Assembly (NCBI GenBank): GCA_963978905.1 | Contig: OZ022259.1 | Location: forward strand, 51,602,727 to 51,666,726 | Direction: 5' to 3' | Length of the DNA: 64,000 nucleotides | Origin: Trichostrongylus colubriformis | Lineage: Eukaryota > Nematoda > Chromadorea > Rhabditida > Trichostrongylidae | Shown: positions 30,641 through 44,500 of the stretch, piece after piece | How positions within the stretch are numbered: position 1 is the first letter of the stretch | Layout of the letters: every line of letters starts with the position of its first letter | The notes under the pieces: model-generated | What the model saw: the letters and a program-made list of their open reading frames with translations, nothing else | What the model was told of the DNA's origin: nothing | The model's database searches: none | Program-made: the position numbers and the translations under genes

Positions 30641-32421
30641 GTTGGGTAAAATTCAGTACATCGCTGACTGCTACTGCACGACCGCTACAATAAAAGCGCC
30701 TGATGAACAGTGCCATTGGGTGAACACATTTTAATTATGTTCTGATATCAGTTGCCGATTATCGACCCCTAAATTGCCTAGAGTCCAAATAATGGTGTGC
30801 GTTTTTTGATACTGCGCTCTACATTTCATGATCAGGATACGATTTATATATGCAACAGTAAAGCAAGTGAACCATTTCCTCATGCGGTACCAGCAAAAGT
30901 AAGGGGTATTAACCGCTAGGCTATGTGAAATTCGAAATAGTGGTGCATGTTTACAAAAACGATAACCTTTGATAACTGACATATGGATATACTACCAACA
31001 TGCAAGAATTAGATGCTTACTGAGTAAAAAATTGGCTCCCAATCGAAGCAATCGAACACAAAATCATCAGTCTCCGAACTATCTTGACTTCAAAAGGGAC
31101 CACTTTAGCAGAAGTGTCAAATGATTAGTGGATCAACACATTTCATTCCTAATCCATTTACATTGATAGTCAATACTATTGTAACAGAGGTATCGACCGC
31201 TAAATCACCTGGACCTCCGAAAATTGGTTGACCTCTTTGAGGAAGCGATATGCAGTGGTAAATGAATAGATTATCGGTAAAAACTAGCTTTAAGCACTAA
31301 ATGTTCGGTACGGAACATAGGTTATCCAGTAGAAATAAAGGGAAACCTCACGACTGTTGAACTACGTGAAATTCCAAATGATGACAGGTCTATGTAGGGA
31401 GACCAGCTGAGCAAGCGCTCAGTACTGCTCTTATCACAATGTGAAATCATGCGATATGGACTTCTTCGATATCGATTGATCTATCATCGTGTTATTCGCG
31501 CAGTACTGTGCGATAGCTCAACTGGTTACTATAATAAGAGCACTATTGTTGAAAAGTGTAAAGATCAGTGTCACTGAGTGTGCATAGTTGGTTCATGTCC
31601 TGACTTGAGTGTAGCCATGTATTGATGATCGCTAAACTGTCTCGCCCTCTAAATAATGGTTTCTGTCTTTCATACTGCGATTCAAATGAGCGATCAAGAT
31701 GCGTTCTAGATTTGTAGTAGTTGCAAAACAAGTGAATCATTTTGTAATGTGGTACCACAAGCTGAAATTCTAAATAGTATTACACGTTCAGAAAAAGATA
31801 ATGATCACGGTGAATGGCAAAGGACTGCTATCTTTGGGACTAACACCAGGAAATTGCTGCCAAATTGCTAACAATGCTATCATTTTCGTGATTCATTCAA
31901 GACATAGTTTGTGGAACTACATGGACAGAACTTCTTGGCTTTGAATGTGCACACATGTGTCTTCACCGTAATCACTCGACTACCCGTACTTTAGCTACCG
32001 CACTCCGATAATGCTTTTTAAATCGGAAAGGATCCCGTCGTAGTAAACCAGTGATGAAAAAATAGAATAAGAGAGGTGAAATAAATGGAGAACGAAGCTG
32101 TGCCCATGCGTCAACAATGTGAATGTGCATCGATTGATCTACACAAGTCATTGCATAGCCTTTATCACCCCAAAAAGAAGTCGAACGCGTGGCACGCCCC
32201 AAAAAAGACTTGAACAATCAGCGACTTCTCGTTTTCGAACAGTGTTTGGAATTCTCCAGAATTTTTGGAACACTGTTTACAGAACGATCATCATTCGCAA
32301 CACATTAAAACCTTCACATTTTTAGTAGTTGCGCTGATGGGACATGTGTATCGTTGATTAAGATTTAACCAACTGTAAAGTGAACAGCACCGCAAATAAA
32401 ATAATGAGTAAGAATTGAAAT
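30641..32421. other. Downstream flank of gene B; no gene recognised
   Basis: Follows the gene B stop codon. Two diverged copies of a segment with ATTATGTTCTGATATC / ..TGCGTTTTT.ATACTGCG.TCTA occur at about 30735-30990 and 31555-31800. A motif CGCGCAGTACTGTGCG..AGCTCAACTGGT near 31498 resembles text at 36210 and 57580. No open frame is supported. Confidence 0.4.
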
Positions 32422-32562
32422 TCACTGATTCTGCTGAAAGTAGTCCAGCAGTGTATTCAGATGGTCATGTATCCATGCGATTCGAGTCCTAACAACTTCA
32501 AGAGCTTTGTGGAACTGATTTAATTCGGCTGCTTCTTTGTGTTCACTCATAAAGTTCTTTAT
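32422..32562 (-). CDS. Gene B last exon with stop codon
   Basis: The acceptor cttttctag|ATA is phase 0. It encodes [20 protein letters not shown], then [20 protein letters not shown] and YFQQNQ, then TGA (47 codons with stop). F......A.....ALE.VR.RI.W...H...L..Y is how M1 enzymes of this class end. Confidence 0.9.
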   Translation of the reverse strand: MKNFMSEHKEAAELNQFHKALEVVRTRIAWIHDHLNTLLDYFQQNQ

Positions 32563-35500
32563 CTAGAAAAGAAATCTGATTTTCATTTATGTAGATGTAT
32601 TCGGTCGCTTCCTTGGTCATTTCCTTCCCAACGTTCGAACTAATTTGGCAACTAAGCATTTTAGAATTGGGTTTGGACATATCGTATGCTATTTCAAGCC
32701 ACTACATAGCGATACTAAGCGCACTACGTGCGTACCTAGGGCACTCCCCCCATTTGATGGACAGGTGGCGAAGCGCACGATGGAGAGCAAAATGGGTGGA
32801 GGCTCATTCGACATATTCCGCCACTAAATTCGCGAAGCAGCGTGCGCAAGCATATGCATAAATATAGCATTGTAATTACCCGCTCACGCCGTTTACACAA
32901 ACCATTGACTTCGATCTATAAGGATCAATCATGGCTTTATGCGTTGTCACCTTTGGTCCCTGTCGGGATGGCCCGCTACCCATATTGAGCCCTCCACACA
33001 AAGACGGATAATGTCGGTGGGATACTGGTCGGTAATTGGTTGACGTATTGGCTCCGCCCACCCTGATACGAGCCCATCTCCCATGAACAACATTCGCCTC
33101 TCACTTTTACTCATCCATTCCCAGTCTCCAAATACTTCCACAACGAAATTTCGACTTTTTTACCAATTCCTTTCGAAAATCTTTGGTGTGTCACATCGGA
33201 AGTTGTTCATAATCTTATCGGCTAAGGAGCTCATGTGCAATACTCAACGAACGAGAAAACTTCGCTCTACCTCACTTGAGCAAGGTGGAGACATAGTGTC
33301 TGTTAAAATGTTGGTACAAAGACGAGTACAAAGACGTATGCCGATATCACAGTTCTCATCAAATGGGAAGACAAGAGGAAAGGGCGTTCATCAAACCAGG
33401 AAATTTAATGGTGGCGTGGCCTCTGCACGCTCACAGCTAATGTGGTTTTCTTGTTCTCCCAACCTTTTCGTCACAAGCTTTTTAGGGTAGGGAATAGGAT
33501 CATAATATTCGAAAGGGAGTTTCGATAAGTATACTATTAATAAATTACACGCTATCCAATAGAAGGGAATCGTAAGATTTTTTGTGTCAGCTCACCGAAT
33601 TTTTCGAAAAGCAAACAATTTTAGGTCCTTCATAACGTTTGGGAAAAAATGAGTGCCACTCTAGATACCCAGAGATACGGACAGTGTCTCAATCGATCCC
33701 ATGTTGATGGAGGGTCGAGTATGGCCACAAGGGCACAAGACTAGATCAGAGCAAAGTAAAATACGGCTACAATATGTGTATATTTGTAAGAATTCGATGC
33801 TTGATATCCCATGATATTTCTGATAATCCTATACCGCTTCGATACACTAAAATCTCAGCATCCTAGATATGATAGTCAACCTTTAATGACTGGATACTGT
33901 AAATGAGCTTTGACAGGCCTAGTTGGTAGGGTACCCAGGTGCCTTAACAGGTGCGCAGTGTGACTTCATGATCGAGATAGCTGTAGGAGTGATATACAGA
34001 GCACTGATAGGGAAACGACAGCATCGCATTTGGTTCTATCCCAGTAACGATTCAACTATCGCGCCTGTTCGATTCCTTTTTTTCCTCGAAGCCGCAGTCA
34101 TATCTGCACATTTTTCGCGATACCTTATTAGGGACAAGCATCATAGCGCTTGCTGCACCGGAATCGACTCTCAACGGATGTGTAGTTGTGACATTAACGA
34201 AAGTATTTGAAATTCGAACCTGACCTTATAATAGTGTTCTTCGGTATAACCTACATTGAGGCACAATTCGATCACTTTATTCAATATGAGAAACTGCCCT
34301 CGGAGCCTAAAAATTGTACAATGCAATTAGCTCGAAATTTTGAAGTTTTTGTCCCTCGAGAGATGAAATTGCCAAGACACATTAGATTCGCTTTTTGAAA
34401 ATGCGTAAACCGAAGATGATATTACTGCCTGCTTTACCATGTTGACTTCAACCTGCTCTACCTTCCGAAAGTATTTTCTGGCACCCCACAAAACATCAGG
34501 TCGACTAGGAGGTTTTGCCATATTTTTTCAAAGCCGCCTATTTTACTCTACAAAGAAAAAACACATCATATATACCCACCATCGCTAATGATGGGCATTG
34601 CTAACATCCGGGCCTTCTATGGGTGCGATCTCTTGGTGCACCTGCAGTTTCTCGCATCCAGGTGACGAGCTGGGTAATGTTCAGGCTGTACGTGCCTCTG
34701 ATTCCTCAGGATGTATATCTCGCTCAGTTATAACAAGAAACGGTCAAAATGAAACCCCGTATTTGAATACGTAATTGTTTAAAAGTATATTCAGATGCCC
34801 ACTCGAGGGAACAACAGCCAGTATTGTGCTGCATTCACAGAGAATGCAATTTATAACTATACACTGTCGCGCTGCTCCAGTCGCTTTGGATCAGGGGATA
34901 CAAATCTTGTTGTGCACCCACTCGCAGAAGACTGGACGAACTCTGAATTAAGATGATAACCTTGAAGATCCGAAGGAGAACGCGAAAGCACATGGCAACA
35001 GGCTGAGCAAGGGATGTTGAAGGAAATATTGCATTCTGAGTAAAGATGAGTGGTTTTGGAAAAAGGAGTTCAGAAAAAGAACGATGCAACCTCTCAATCA
35101 ACCAAATATTAGAAATCGCAGAAAAGGTCAGGGCTAAGTATGGCACACATAACTGGTTGATTTTTAATAGTGAAATATAGTGTTTGAATGATCGCCGGTT
35201 TTACCAATTTTTTTCGGCTGTATCTACCTCTGAGCCAGCCTTAATGTCGGCCCGATTTGACGTGATCGAAACCTTAATATCGGCTTTTGTAGAGCGAAAA
35301 TTCCTTTCAAATGATCTGTGACATGCTGCAAATACTGGTGACCATATACCAAAAACTTTCGTTTGCAGTGAAACTACAACACTTATGGTATTACCCAATC
35401 CCCACTATAAATAAAAACGCATCGTCTATCTGTACGTCCGGCCGTCCGTCCGTCCGTCAGTCACGGAATTAGGCATTACATGGAGAAACTGTGGAGATGG

Positions 35501-38500
35501 GGACAAGTGTGGAACGGGTAGGGCATGTGGCAAGAAGTAAAGACCACACATGGACAATGTGGAGCTCGGTCCACAATGGGGGGAGGGCGTGCCATACAAT
35601 TTCCATTTTAAGACCGAAAATTATTGATTGAGTTTGAATGTGCCCCAAACGTGGGGAGAAGATGTATTCAGATCAGCGATAAGTTTCTGTATGTCAAGAA
35701 AGAATCCCGGGCACAGTGGGCGGATCACTCGTAGTGGTGGACGGTGCTTCAACGTTTCTTGGAAAACGATCAGTGGAAATGGGGAAAAGTTTGGGCTGGG
35801 TAGGACATGGGAGTAAGGAGCCCACATGTACCAAGTTAAGCTCCGCCCCGGCACGCAAAGCGTGTACTAGAGTGTTCCGTGATCGAACCGGAGATTGTTA
35901 CTTCGGTTCGAAAATTGTCAAACATGGGGAAAGTAGTGAGGTCAGCCATGAGTTTCTGAAATCAAGAAAGAGGTGTGGGCATAGTGGGCGGAACGCACCT
36001 CGAGTGGGCGGTTTTTACAACAATAACTCATAACTAGGTCATAATGCAGCCCTCAGATCAGGAAAAAATTGGTAGAAATAACGAGTCTAAGCTATCTTGA
36101 GAACATTCGAAATGAGCGGAACCGCCCACAATGGGAGGGGCGTGTTACAATCTATGAGTGAAGTTTATAGGAAAAATCAATTTCGATCGATGTACTGACG
36201 CTCATGGTATTACGCGCACAATAATGTGCACCAGCCAACTGGTACTATACAAACCATTAACTTTGTGTGTCTACTATTTGTCGGTATTTCTGCTGCCCGT
36301 CCGTCCGCAAATCAGTGGTTGAGATACCGAAGTCGACTGAGAATAATGACCATGTTATCATTGCTTCTTGGTTTCTGCCAAGCCATAGTCAGCACCAAAT
36401 TTTGCGCAGAAGGGCGGAAACGGATTAGAGGGCCTCGCAGCCCTGTAAAGCGGGAAGCACATTGCGTAGCTAAGAATGGTGGATGATAATGGGTAAAATT
36501 TTTAGCGTTAATATTCTAGCTTCACACAGAATCGTGGTGGTAAGTGAAAGCCATTCGGTCCACGAAGGGAAGGCTTGAATGACGAGGGGGGGGGGTCTTG
36601 ATGTCGGATTTGATACCGGCACAGGGTGAGTGGGAGTACGCGCCTCTGTCACTGCACCATCTTGCTGTTGGATTTTCTTGATAGCCATGATAGATAGCCA
36701 ATGTATCAACTTGTCGTGACTAAGATTAAAGAAAGTTAATTGAACTTCAGCTCAAGGACGACAGCATGAACAAGGGAACGAATTTTCAAAAAAGCTCAAG
36801 AGAAGGAATAAAGAAAAGAAAAGAAGGATGAAGCAAGAAAAATCAGTTACCTCCCGTAGATTTTATTCCAATTTTCGAGAAGAAAATTGAATACCAGTTC
36901 TTTGGCTGCAAAATTTGATGCAACACCTCCAAATACGCTGCTTACTTCTTGCAAACGGAATAGCTCACGATTCGTCGCTAATTCCAAAGTGCTCAAAGAT
37001 GCCAAGGTCAAAAATTTTTCAAAAACTTTCTTGAGATGAAAAATGAACGTCAGGAGTGCCTACATTTTTAGAAATTTGTTAGCAACAGACCTCCTTAAAA
37101 CGGAGACATCTTTGTGACATCCGAGTGCGCTGATTAGCCTCTCCCTTTCAACTGGATGTGTTTCTATATTAAGGAACTCCATCACCTAAAAAAATGTCTC
37201 ACATTTGGAATGGATTTTGCGCAGCAACCGTGCCAACTCTGATCGTAATTTCTCTTCTGCGGCCCTAAATTCCTCTAAAATTTTTCTAAAGTGGAATTGC
37301 GAGAGGAAATGCAGAATAGAGAATGCTTGTACCCAGTAAAACATCAAAGTACAAATAAAATTCCGAATCTTAAGACACATTATTGAGCTAACTGTAATTT
37401 TTTTATTCATGGAAATATGAGCGCGTGAAACCTTCATACACGAGGTGAAGTTGCTCACTGTACGGCATTTCTAGATCGAAACATATAATTAATAATAATT
37501 ATTCACGAACCACGTTTTTTTGGTAATTTATGTCGTTCTCTCTACTCTTATACTGCCGAACACCTCTCCTTTCAAATTCACCCGATTTGCCGAATTTACC
37601 CCTAACGGTGCCTTTTAAGGCACACATCGCGATAATCAGATAAATTGACTCACCACCTTGGAGCAGGAGCTCCTTGGAGAACTACCCTAAAGTCCCATAG
37701 ATAAGAGCGGCCCGTAGATAAGAGCGGTTTGTGCTAGAAAATGAAAATTGACGTTTGTATACGTTTTTCTTTAGCGCTGTGTGCTCATGATTATCGCATA
37801 AATAGCCTACAACTTCACCTTTATTCTGACTGTTCTCTATACTTTTTCTATTGCTATTTTTTATTAGGTTGTAAGGAAAGTTCTGGCCGCATTCGCGCGT
37901 TCACAAGATAAACTCAAATTTCGAGGCGCGTCTACATGAATTAAATTACAAGTTGTGCTCCTTAGATAGAGAAAAAGTTGCTCTTTCTGGATATGTACTT
38001 TTCTTGAAATGTTATAAGTTTTTCGAGTTATTAGGAAAATTATAAAGTACTGCGAAAATGGCAGTTTTTAGATGACTTCACTTCACGAGTTTTTGTTTAG
38101 CTGAGTCCCAGCGAAGGTGACCACAAATGCGAGTGCTGCAAGGGGAGGGGTAAAGCATTGTACTGAACACTTTGTCCCTGGTTTCAGAAGTGCAGAAATG
38201 AGAACGAGTTGCTCGAATTTTCAATTGATCAAATCGCTTTAACTAAAGCGACAGAAAGCGATGAGCGCCCATACTTGCAGGGGATATCCACAAGTATTGG
38301 CCCTCAACAAACAATTTTGATCAACCACCTCAAGTAGCCTTGATTTGGAAAAACCCAATGAAATGAGTGCCGCGGGACCCCTCAGAGCAGCTATGCGCAG
38401 GCGCATTTTTCACAATTCCTCTTCCAGTAATTGAAGCAGTTGAAGGTTGAAGCCATTACTCGTCTATCATATTCACCAGATCTAGCGCTAATTATGCCCC

Positions 38501-41500
38501 ACTTTTCCAAACATCTGTACAGCTTCTTTAGCAGCAGTGTGTTCAGAAAGAATGATGGGTTAAAGTCGACTTTTTTTGTTTTCGCGCTCTATGAATCATC
38601 AGCCCTTCTTCAAAATAAGATATGCAAATATCCATAATACTTCCAAAAGTGTAGCGAATCAGACGGTGCTTATTCAGTGAGAAAAGATGCAGTCTGAGCC
38701 GAGTTATGATCTCCCGAAGTTGAAATTGCGAAACCGGCTATGAGAAATCTAATTTTAGTGTTGCATTGGGAGTGACTGCTGCTGGAGAAAAATTTGAAAC
38801 AATGCTAATTTTTAAAAATTTTTTTAAAGAATTTTAAGAATTTTCAAGAATTTTTTTTACCGGTAAATCAAACCGCTCTTATCTATGGGACTTTAGGGTA
38901 TTTAGACCGCACCCTTTTTCAGGTCGCCACGGTGCGCCATAACGGCGCAGCACCAGCTGGAATCCACTTCGACGCCCACTCACTCGAGCTCCCCTATTGC
39001 TCAATAGAGCAAAATGGGTGGCTCGGGTCCGAGCAGGTATAGCGCCGTGATAGCGCAGCGTGGTAGCGCAAAAAGGGTGCGGCCTCCATGGTTAACCAGG
39101 AATCCACTCATCCAAGAAAGTAAATCGACTCATCTGGTCATCGCAGAGTGTGCCTTCAAGCGAAAGCACAACGTTACGTCCAATTTTCGAGCGGCTGTTA
39201 GCGGCGGATGCGAGTTATTTTCTTCGTGTGCGACTGCGTACTCTCCCTTTGAAGTTTTACGCATGAATTAATGATTAATTGACAAGGATTATTATTAAGT
39301 CATTGGTACTATTATTTTTATGTTAGCATTGTTTTTTTTTTATGTTAAAGAGTCTGTTTCTACATTGTTCGAAGTATTTCTATTGTTTCTTAATGTCTGA
39401 AGTATTGGTTGAAAGTGACATGTGTTCAAAGTATTTCTACGTATTCTATGTGCTATCGCAGTGAATGTGGACGTCCCGCAAGGGGCTATTTCTATATCAG
39501 CCTAGATGGAACCCTTCCTCACTCCACAAAGGCTCAGCTGAAAATATACGCCTGAATCGGCACATACATATGGACTCCTCAGAGATGCTTATGTGAACAC
39601 CTTTTTATAAGGTCCACCCCCTCCCTCTCATGCAATAGCACTATACTCTACTCCATTCAAAGGCAGCTATGGGGGAATTTGGACGAATGATGCAAAATGT
39701 AATGAATATGAAAGTCGAGGTGCCTAGTCTAATAACGGCTCAGAAAAACCGCAGAAAGTGGCCAAGGACCTGAGAAACAGGACCCTTCCTACAGCTGCTT
39801 CTCGACGCGTACAACCTTTCGGTCAAGAGATGTAGTCCGGACAAAATTTCCATTGATATGTTGCAAACTCGTAAACAAAGAGGTGTCGGAAATACGACAG
39901 CATCTATTTTCTGGAGTGGACTTCAAGTTAAAACTGCGAAGTGCGCCGCGATACCTTCATTGCTGCCGCATCTTCTTGGCCAATCCAATCAGATATCACG
40001 TCGCCTGGAGGCGGTGTCTGTCATCCAAAGGCATCAGCTTTCAACCGCCGACACGCCTTTCCTGTAGCTCAGGGAGCTCTTGTTGACGAGAATTTCGCAC
40101 GAATAGGCTTAACCTACCCCTAATTTTCCATGCGAGTGACTTCTATCAGAGATTTCCTAATAGCCACATTACCCTTATGCTGTATTCAAATATTTAGTTA
40201 CTATTTTCAAGAGTACCCCGAATGTTCCATTCCATTGCGCCTTGTGCGGAATGGGCTGATACTGTGGATGTTATTAAAGTCGGGTGCGGCAACCCGTGCT
40301 GATGGCGCCGCGGGGCGACGCCGCACAGCGAAAATTCGACGGAACGACATACACCCGCCTCGATCAATTTGGATTCGCGACCATTTACTTGCCCGTATCA
40401 CCACTGAATCGCTTAGTAAAACAAGGTCCCACCACTGCTGCGATGTGAGCTATGAATTCAGTGAGAAACGGACAAATCTACGCACACTCACCGGCATAGC
40501 CGACATTTATCTTTGGAAAAAAAGGACTTTTGAAAGAAACGGGCTTCATGTGCACTCGTACTCGATTTGTTTGCTATTTTTCATTCACACACAATGACAA
40601 ACCGTTTACCTTATCGTACACTTGATTTCCGAGTTCCTTGATTCCATAACAATAGGAAGCTCTTCGTTCAGAAACAGGGAGCCTTGAAAGACAAGTATGA
40701 CGGGGCAGGCAAAGTATAACTGACTATCCAACCATTAAAAGCAATGATAGGGGTAATTCGGGCCGAATATGGAAGGGTCATCAAATATGAAGGTCGAGGT
40801 GCGCAATAATACGGAAGTGGGGGCGGGTCGCCCCGAAAAAAGGAGCGAGCTGGCATGAAACAAGTAGTAGCATTTGAAGGAGACGGTTCTTATGAAGCCC
40901 AGAAGCACTCTTTCTCATCAGGAATTTCTTTGATCATTTGGTCTACATATGGTCTTTTCAACCCGTAGCTTTCATTTACATGACTCAGTTTAGGAGTTCC
41001 CACTACCCATATTACCCCTATCGCTATCTTCAAGTCACTTTTTCAATTCACTCAGGAAACTGCAGAAAATAGGAAAATAGGGTGGAGGAGCAACTCCTGC
41101 ATCGCCTGGTTTTTGGCGTAACTTCAGATGTAACCATACTTATTTTTCAAGCAGTTTGAAGTGTAGATGCCCCAGTAGATTTCGTTATCTAAACAGAAAA
41201 ATATTGGAAAACAGTTTGTGTATAGTCAAGCGGACATGGCATATTTTGTTATAATAAAAAAACCGTCTTCGAGCAAACACTCATGGACAGCACCAATGGT
41301 AGATGAGAGTACGATAAGTACAATGTTTTTGTGCAGATCATGTTTTAGAATCATCGCCCCGATAATCACAGCTGGGAGTTGACCTACATAGATCTAGTAG
41401 GCTCAGAAAATCGTTCTGCGAGGATTGGTGGGAGCAAAGTGAAATATCACTGATGAAGGATCAACCGTGATCTTCGGATTCGGCCATTGGGTGTGTGTCA

Positions 41501-44500
41501 TGGGACAGGAACATCGTTCGACCACGCGCCGCGCGTCGCCATGTGCGCGAGCTGAGTCTTATGCAACTGGCTCTTGAACCGACTCCAACGTGCTCCCAAA
41601 GTTAGTTACAGGTCACTGCAATCGAGGTGTGCACAAAGTGGTACGAATCCAAATCTTCGCATCTGTAGTGCAAACCCTTCACACCTATGGTACGACGTAA
41701 CGGTATGGAGGTGCGAAAACCAAAAGCTTATGTGAGGCCTGAAATCTGTATTGAGGATGAATAAGTTCGGGTTATCCCTACACTATACAGCCCACCAGCT
41801 TTGTGTGTCGGTCCGTTTGTCGTTTGTACACCGGTCTGTGTGTTTGTCCGCCCACAATTGAGTGATTGCGATGGAGGATGATACGGGCATTCGACCTCTC
41901 AACGTATGGGGATACTTACTGTGGCGGGCTATCGATCTAATCCCACATTATCGTTGTGATAGCGCTTCCTTCTTAATATGTGCCTGGCCGCAGCCAGTCT
42001 GTAGTGTGCGAAAGTCGCATCAGGTTTCAGAACCCTGGAATGGGCAGGTATGTGGGTTGTCGGACCAGTGCCGTTTACACTTGACCTTATGAAACAGTGG
42101 GCATTTGCGTCGATGAAAACGATTGCAGTTTTTCACGAAGTCCTGGACGGATCAGTGAGCCATCATGGGGTGCAGTCGCAGAACTCTCATTACTATGACT
42201 AATGAGTGTCATCAGTGGATGATTTCACCTACACAAGTGTAAATTCAATAAAACTGTGCGTCCTGTCTTCGCTGAACCACATCGCTGGGATAGTACTGTT
42301 CAGATTATCTTATGCGCAGTTCACAGCTCACCTATTTGACGCGCGAGGTACATTTCGTAGTCACAACTGGTTATAGAATAATCCGACTAGCTAGATCACT
42401 ACCCAGAACATCGCGAGTTATTCAAACAAATAGTTTTTACTAGTTTTTACTGATATTCAATATGACATTCGTTTGAGGCGCTGACGTCGTCCAGCGCCAC
42501 TACAGCGGTGATAATGTATTAGGTTGTCTGTAACGTTTTCGGACTAAATGCATGGTAGGGTTCGAAACAACATATCTTTGTCACCCGATGTTGTGAGCGG
42601 ACCTAACTCGAGGAATTCTTTTTCCATATCCGGTATATGTACCTGTCAGCAGCTAGTGCGACATATCGTCTCCTGTCTTCAGTAGTGCCTTCGCGATGGA
42701 TGACAAGAAGATGCTCTACCGGCCAGTTCTGCTTCTACAATACGGCTCCGGCGGATCCGCGAAGGAGGCTAATCGCTTTCTGCAGGAAACAACAAAGGGG
42801 TAAGCCCCCTGTCGCTCGACGTGCTTCTACTGATACCATAAGTTCAACAACGGTGACGAATCACTCAAGAAATGTCAACCACAAACAGAACAAACGGCTC
42901 GTGCTCGCTACCTGTGAGGCTCGACCTAACCTTTCTGTACGCGGACTTTATACCTTACGAATACTCCAAAATCCCCGGTACACGATGTCAGTAAAGTTGC
43001 TAACCACACAATGTTCTCCGACGTCAGTCCGAAAACTTTCCGGACAACCGAAGGTTTTTTGAGCTGGTTCACGAATGTTGTAAGTCTTTTTAATGCATGC
43101 ATATTCCCATGTATTATTTGGTACTTCTCCGGATATTAAAAATAACAAAGAGCATTGTTTTGTCCCGAAGCCTCATGCAAGTCTGAATGTGAGAAAAACA
43201 ATGTGAAACTTTCTTTCGGAAGACTTAAAAGATTCCACAAATTATTGAGAGAGAAATTGGAGCCTAATGGCGAGAAAGATCAAACGTAGGCGTCGAAAGC
43301 TTGCCAATAGACTCAAATTCCTTTCGCAATATTACGTGAAATCTCCGGAGTCTTCTGGGAAGAAAGCTTCGGAGTGTTATACTGTTTCCCACACATAACA
43401 ATGGGCATTAACTGTATATGTCATCTGTACCTTAATTACTTGACCTTACAGAATAATGCAGTTCTGGGCAACACACGACTCCTTGATTTCCGCATCTCAT
43501 TATTGTTTCCTCGCAGCATAGGTGCGAAAAGTTAGCACGGTAGGTGCGAAATTTTTTATTTGCACTACTTTATACCCACTCCTGCGATCGGTTTGAGACC
43601 CAGCTATTTTCCGCGCTTGCAGGATTGCATCGCGAGCTGCACTGAGCCACGTGAATGCATCCGGTTATTTTCGAGGACTGGATGGAGGATGACGTGACTG
43701 GGCGTGGGCAGGTCCATGGCATTGTGCCTGAAGACTGCCAGAAGGACTAGCAGTGTCAATTCAATAGGTTATACAAGACTGTTATTACTGGAAAGTTGTG
43801 TATTTTGATATGATGTTCGATTAAAGCTCTAGTTTATAGTGCAGTGAGTTTATACATGTAACATTCTGCTCCCTTTTTAAGAAAGAGAAGAACCTACTCG
43901 CATCAGTATATCATGTGATACAGTATTCCATTACCAAAGACCCAATCCCGCAAGTAACATAGAATCTTATAGGGGCGCAAACATCGATCAGTGCATCGCT
44001 TTGGATAGCTTTTATGTCCGCAGATGTAGCCTTGGCCAAAGGAGCACGTGTCGGTGAATAGGAAGGCCCCACTCTCCATAGTTAATGTGCACTATAACAG
44101 TTTGAAAATCTTTGGTTGCTAGTCCCCAAATAAGAAGAGCTTCTGAAGGGTTGCAATAATGTATAGCAAAGGCTAATATTCTGAACACCAATTACTATAT
44201 TAGACATTGTTTTTGAGAAAATGATAGCGATGATTTGAGCAATATTCAATCTCTAATGTGGATCACTCGCAAGAAACACGATTCAGTAAGCAGACCACAG
44301 AAAGACTGAATAGCTGATGAGCGTGGTTAAGCGTTAATCCTAGGAGTGGCGCGTATGCAATGCCGCCTAGGCTAAGAACCCGTAAGTCAGTATTCGCACC
44401 ACTGGTTGCGGCGTGCGATGCAACGCGATTAGATAAGGTGGGTCCTAGAATAATTGCACGGTGCTGCTAGAGACACCGTACGTATACAGTTGCTGTACAA

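Larger units (their letters stand above)
37618..39091. mobile_element. TTAA MITE (26417 family) split by a later insertion
   Basis: Left part from 37618: AAGGCACACATCGCGATAATC...CACCTTGGAGCA. Right part after 38900: ACGGTGCGCCATAACGGCGC ... AAAAGGGTGCGGCC, ending near TTAA at 39092. These are the two arms of the 26417 family, separated by the 1214-bp element. Confidence 0.65.

Noticed and set aside
39853..40597. Plus-strand ORFs up to 155 codons with a GC-rich section.
   Set aside because: No recognisable motif, several overlapping frames of equal length, and repeat-like composition.
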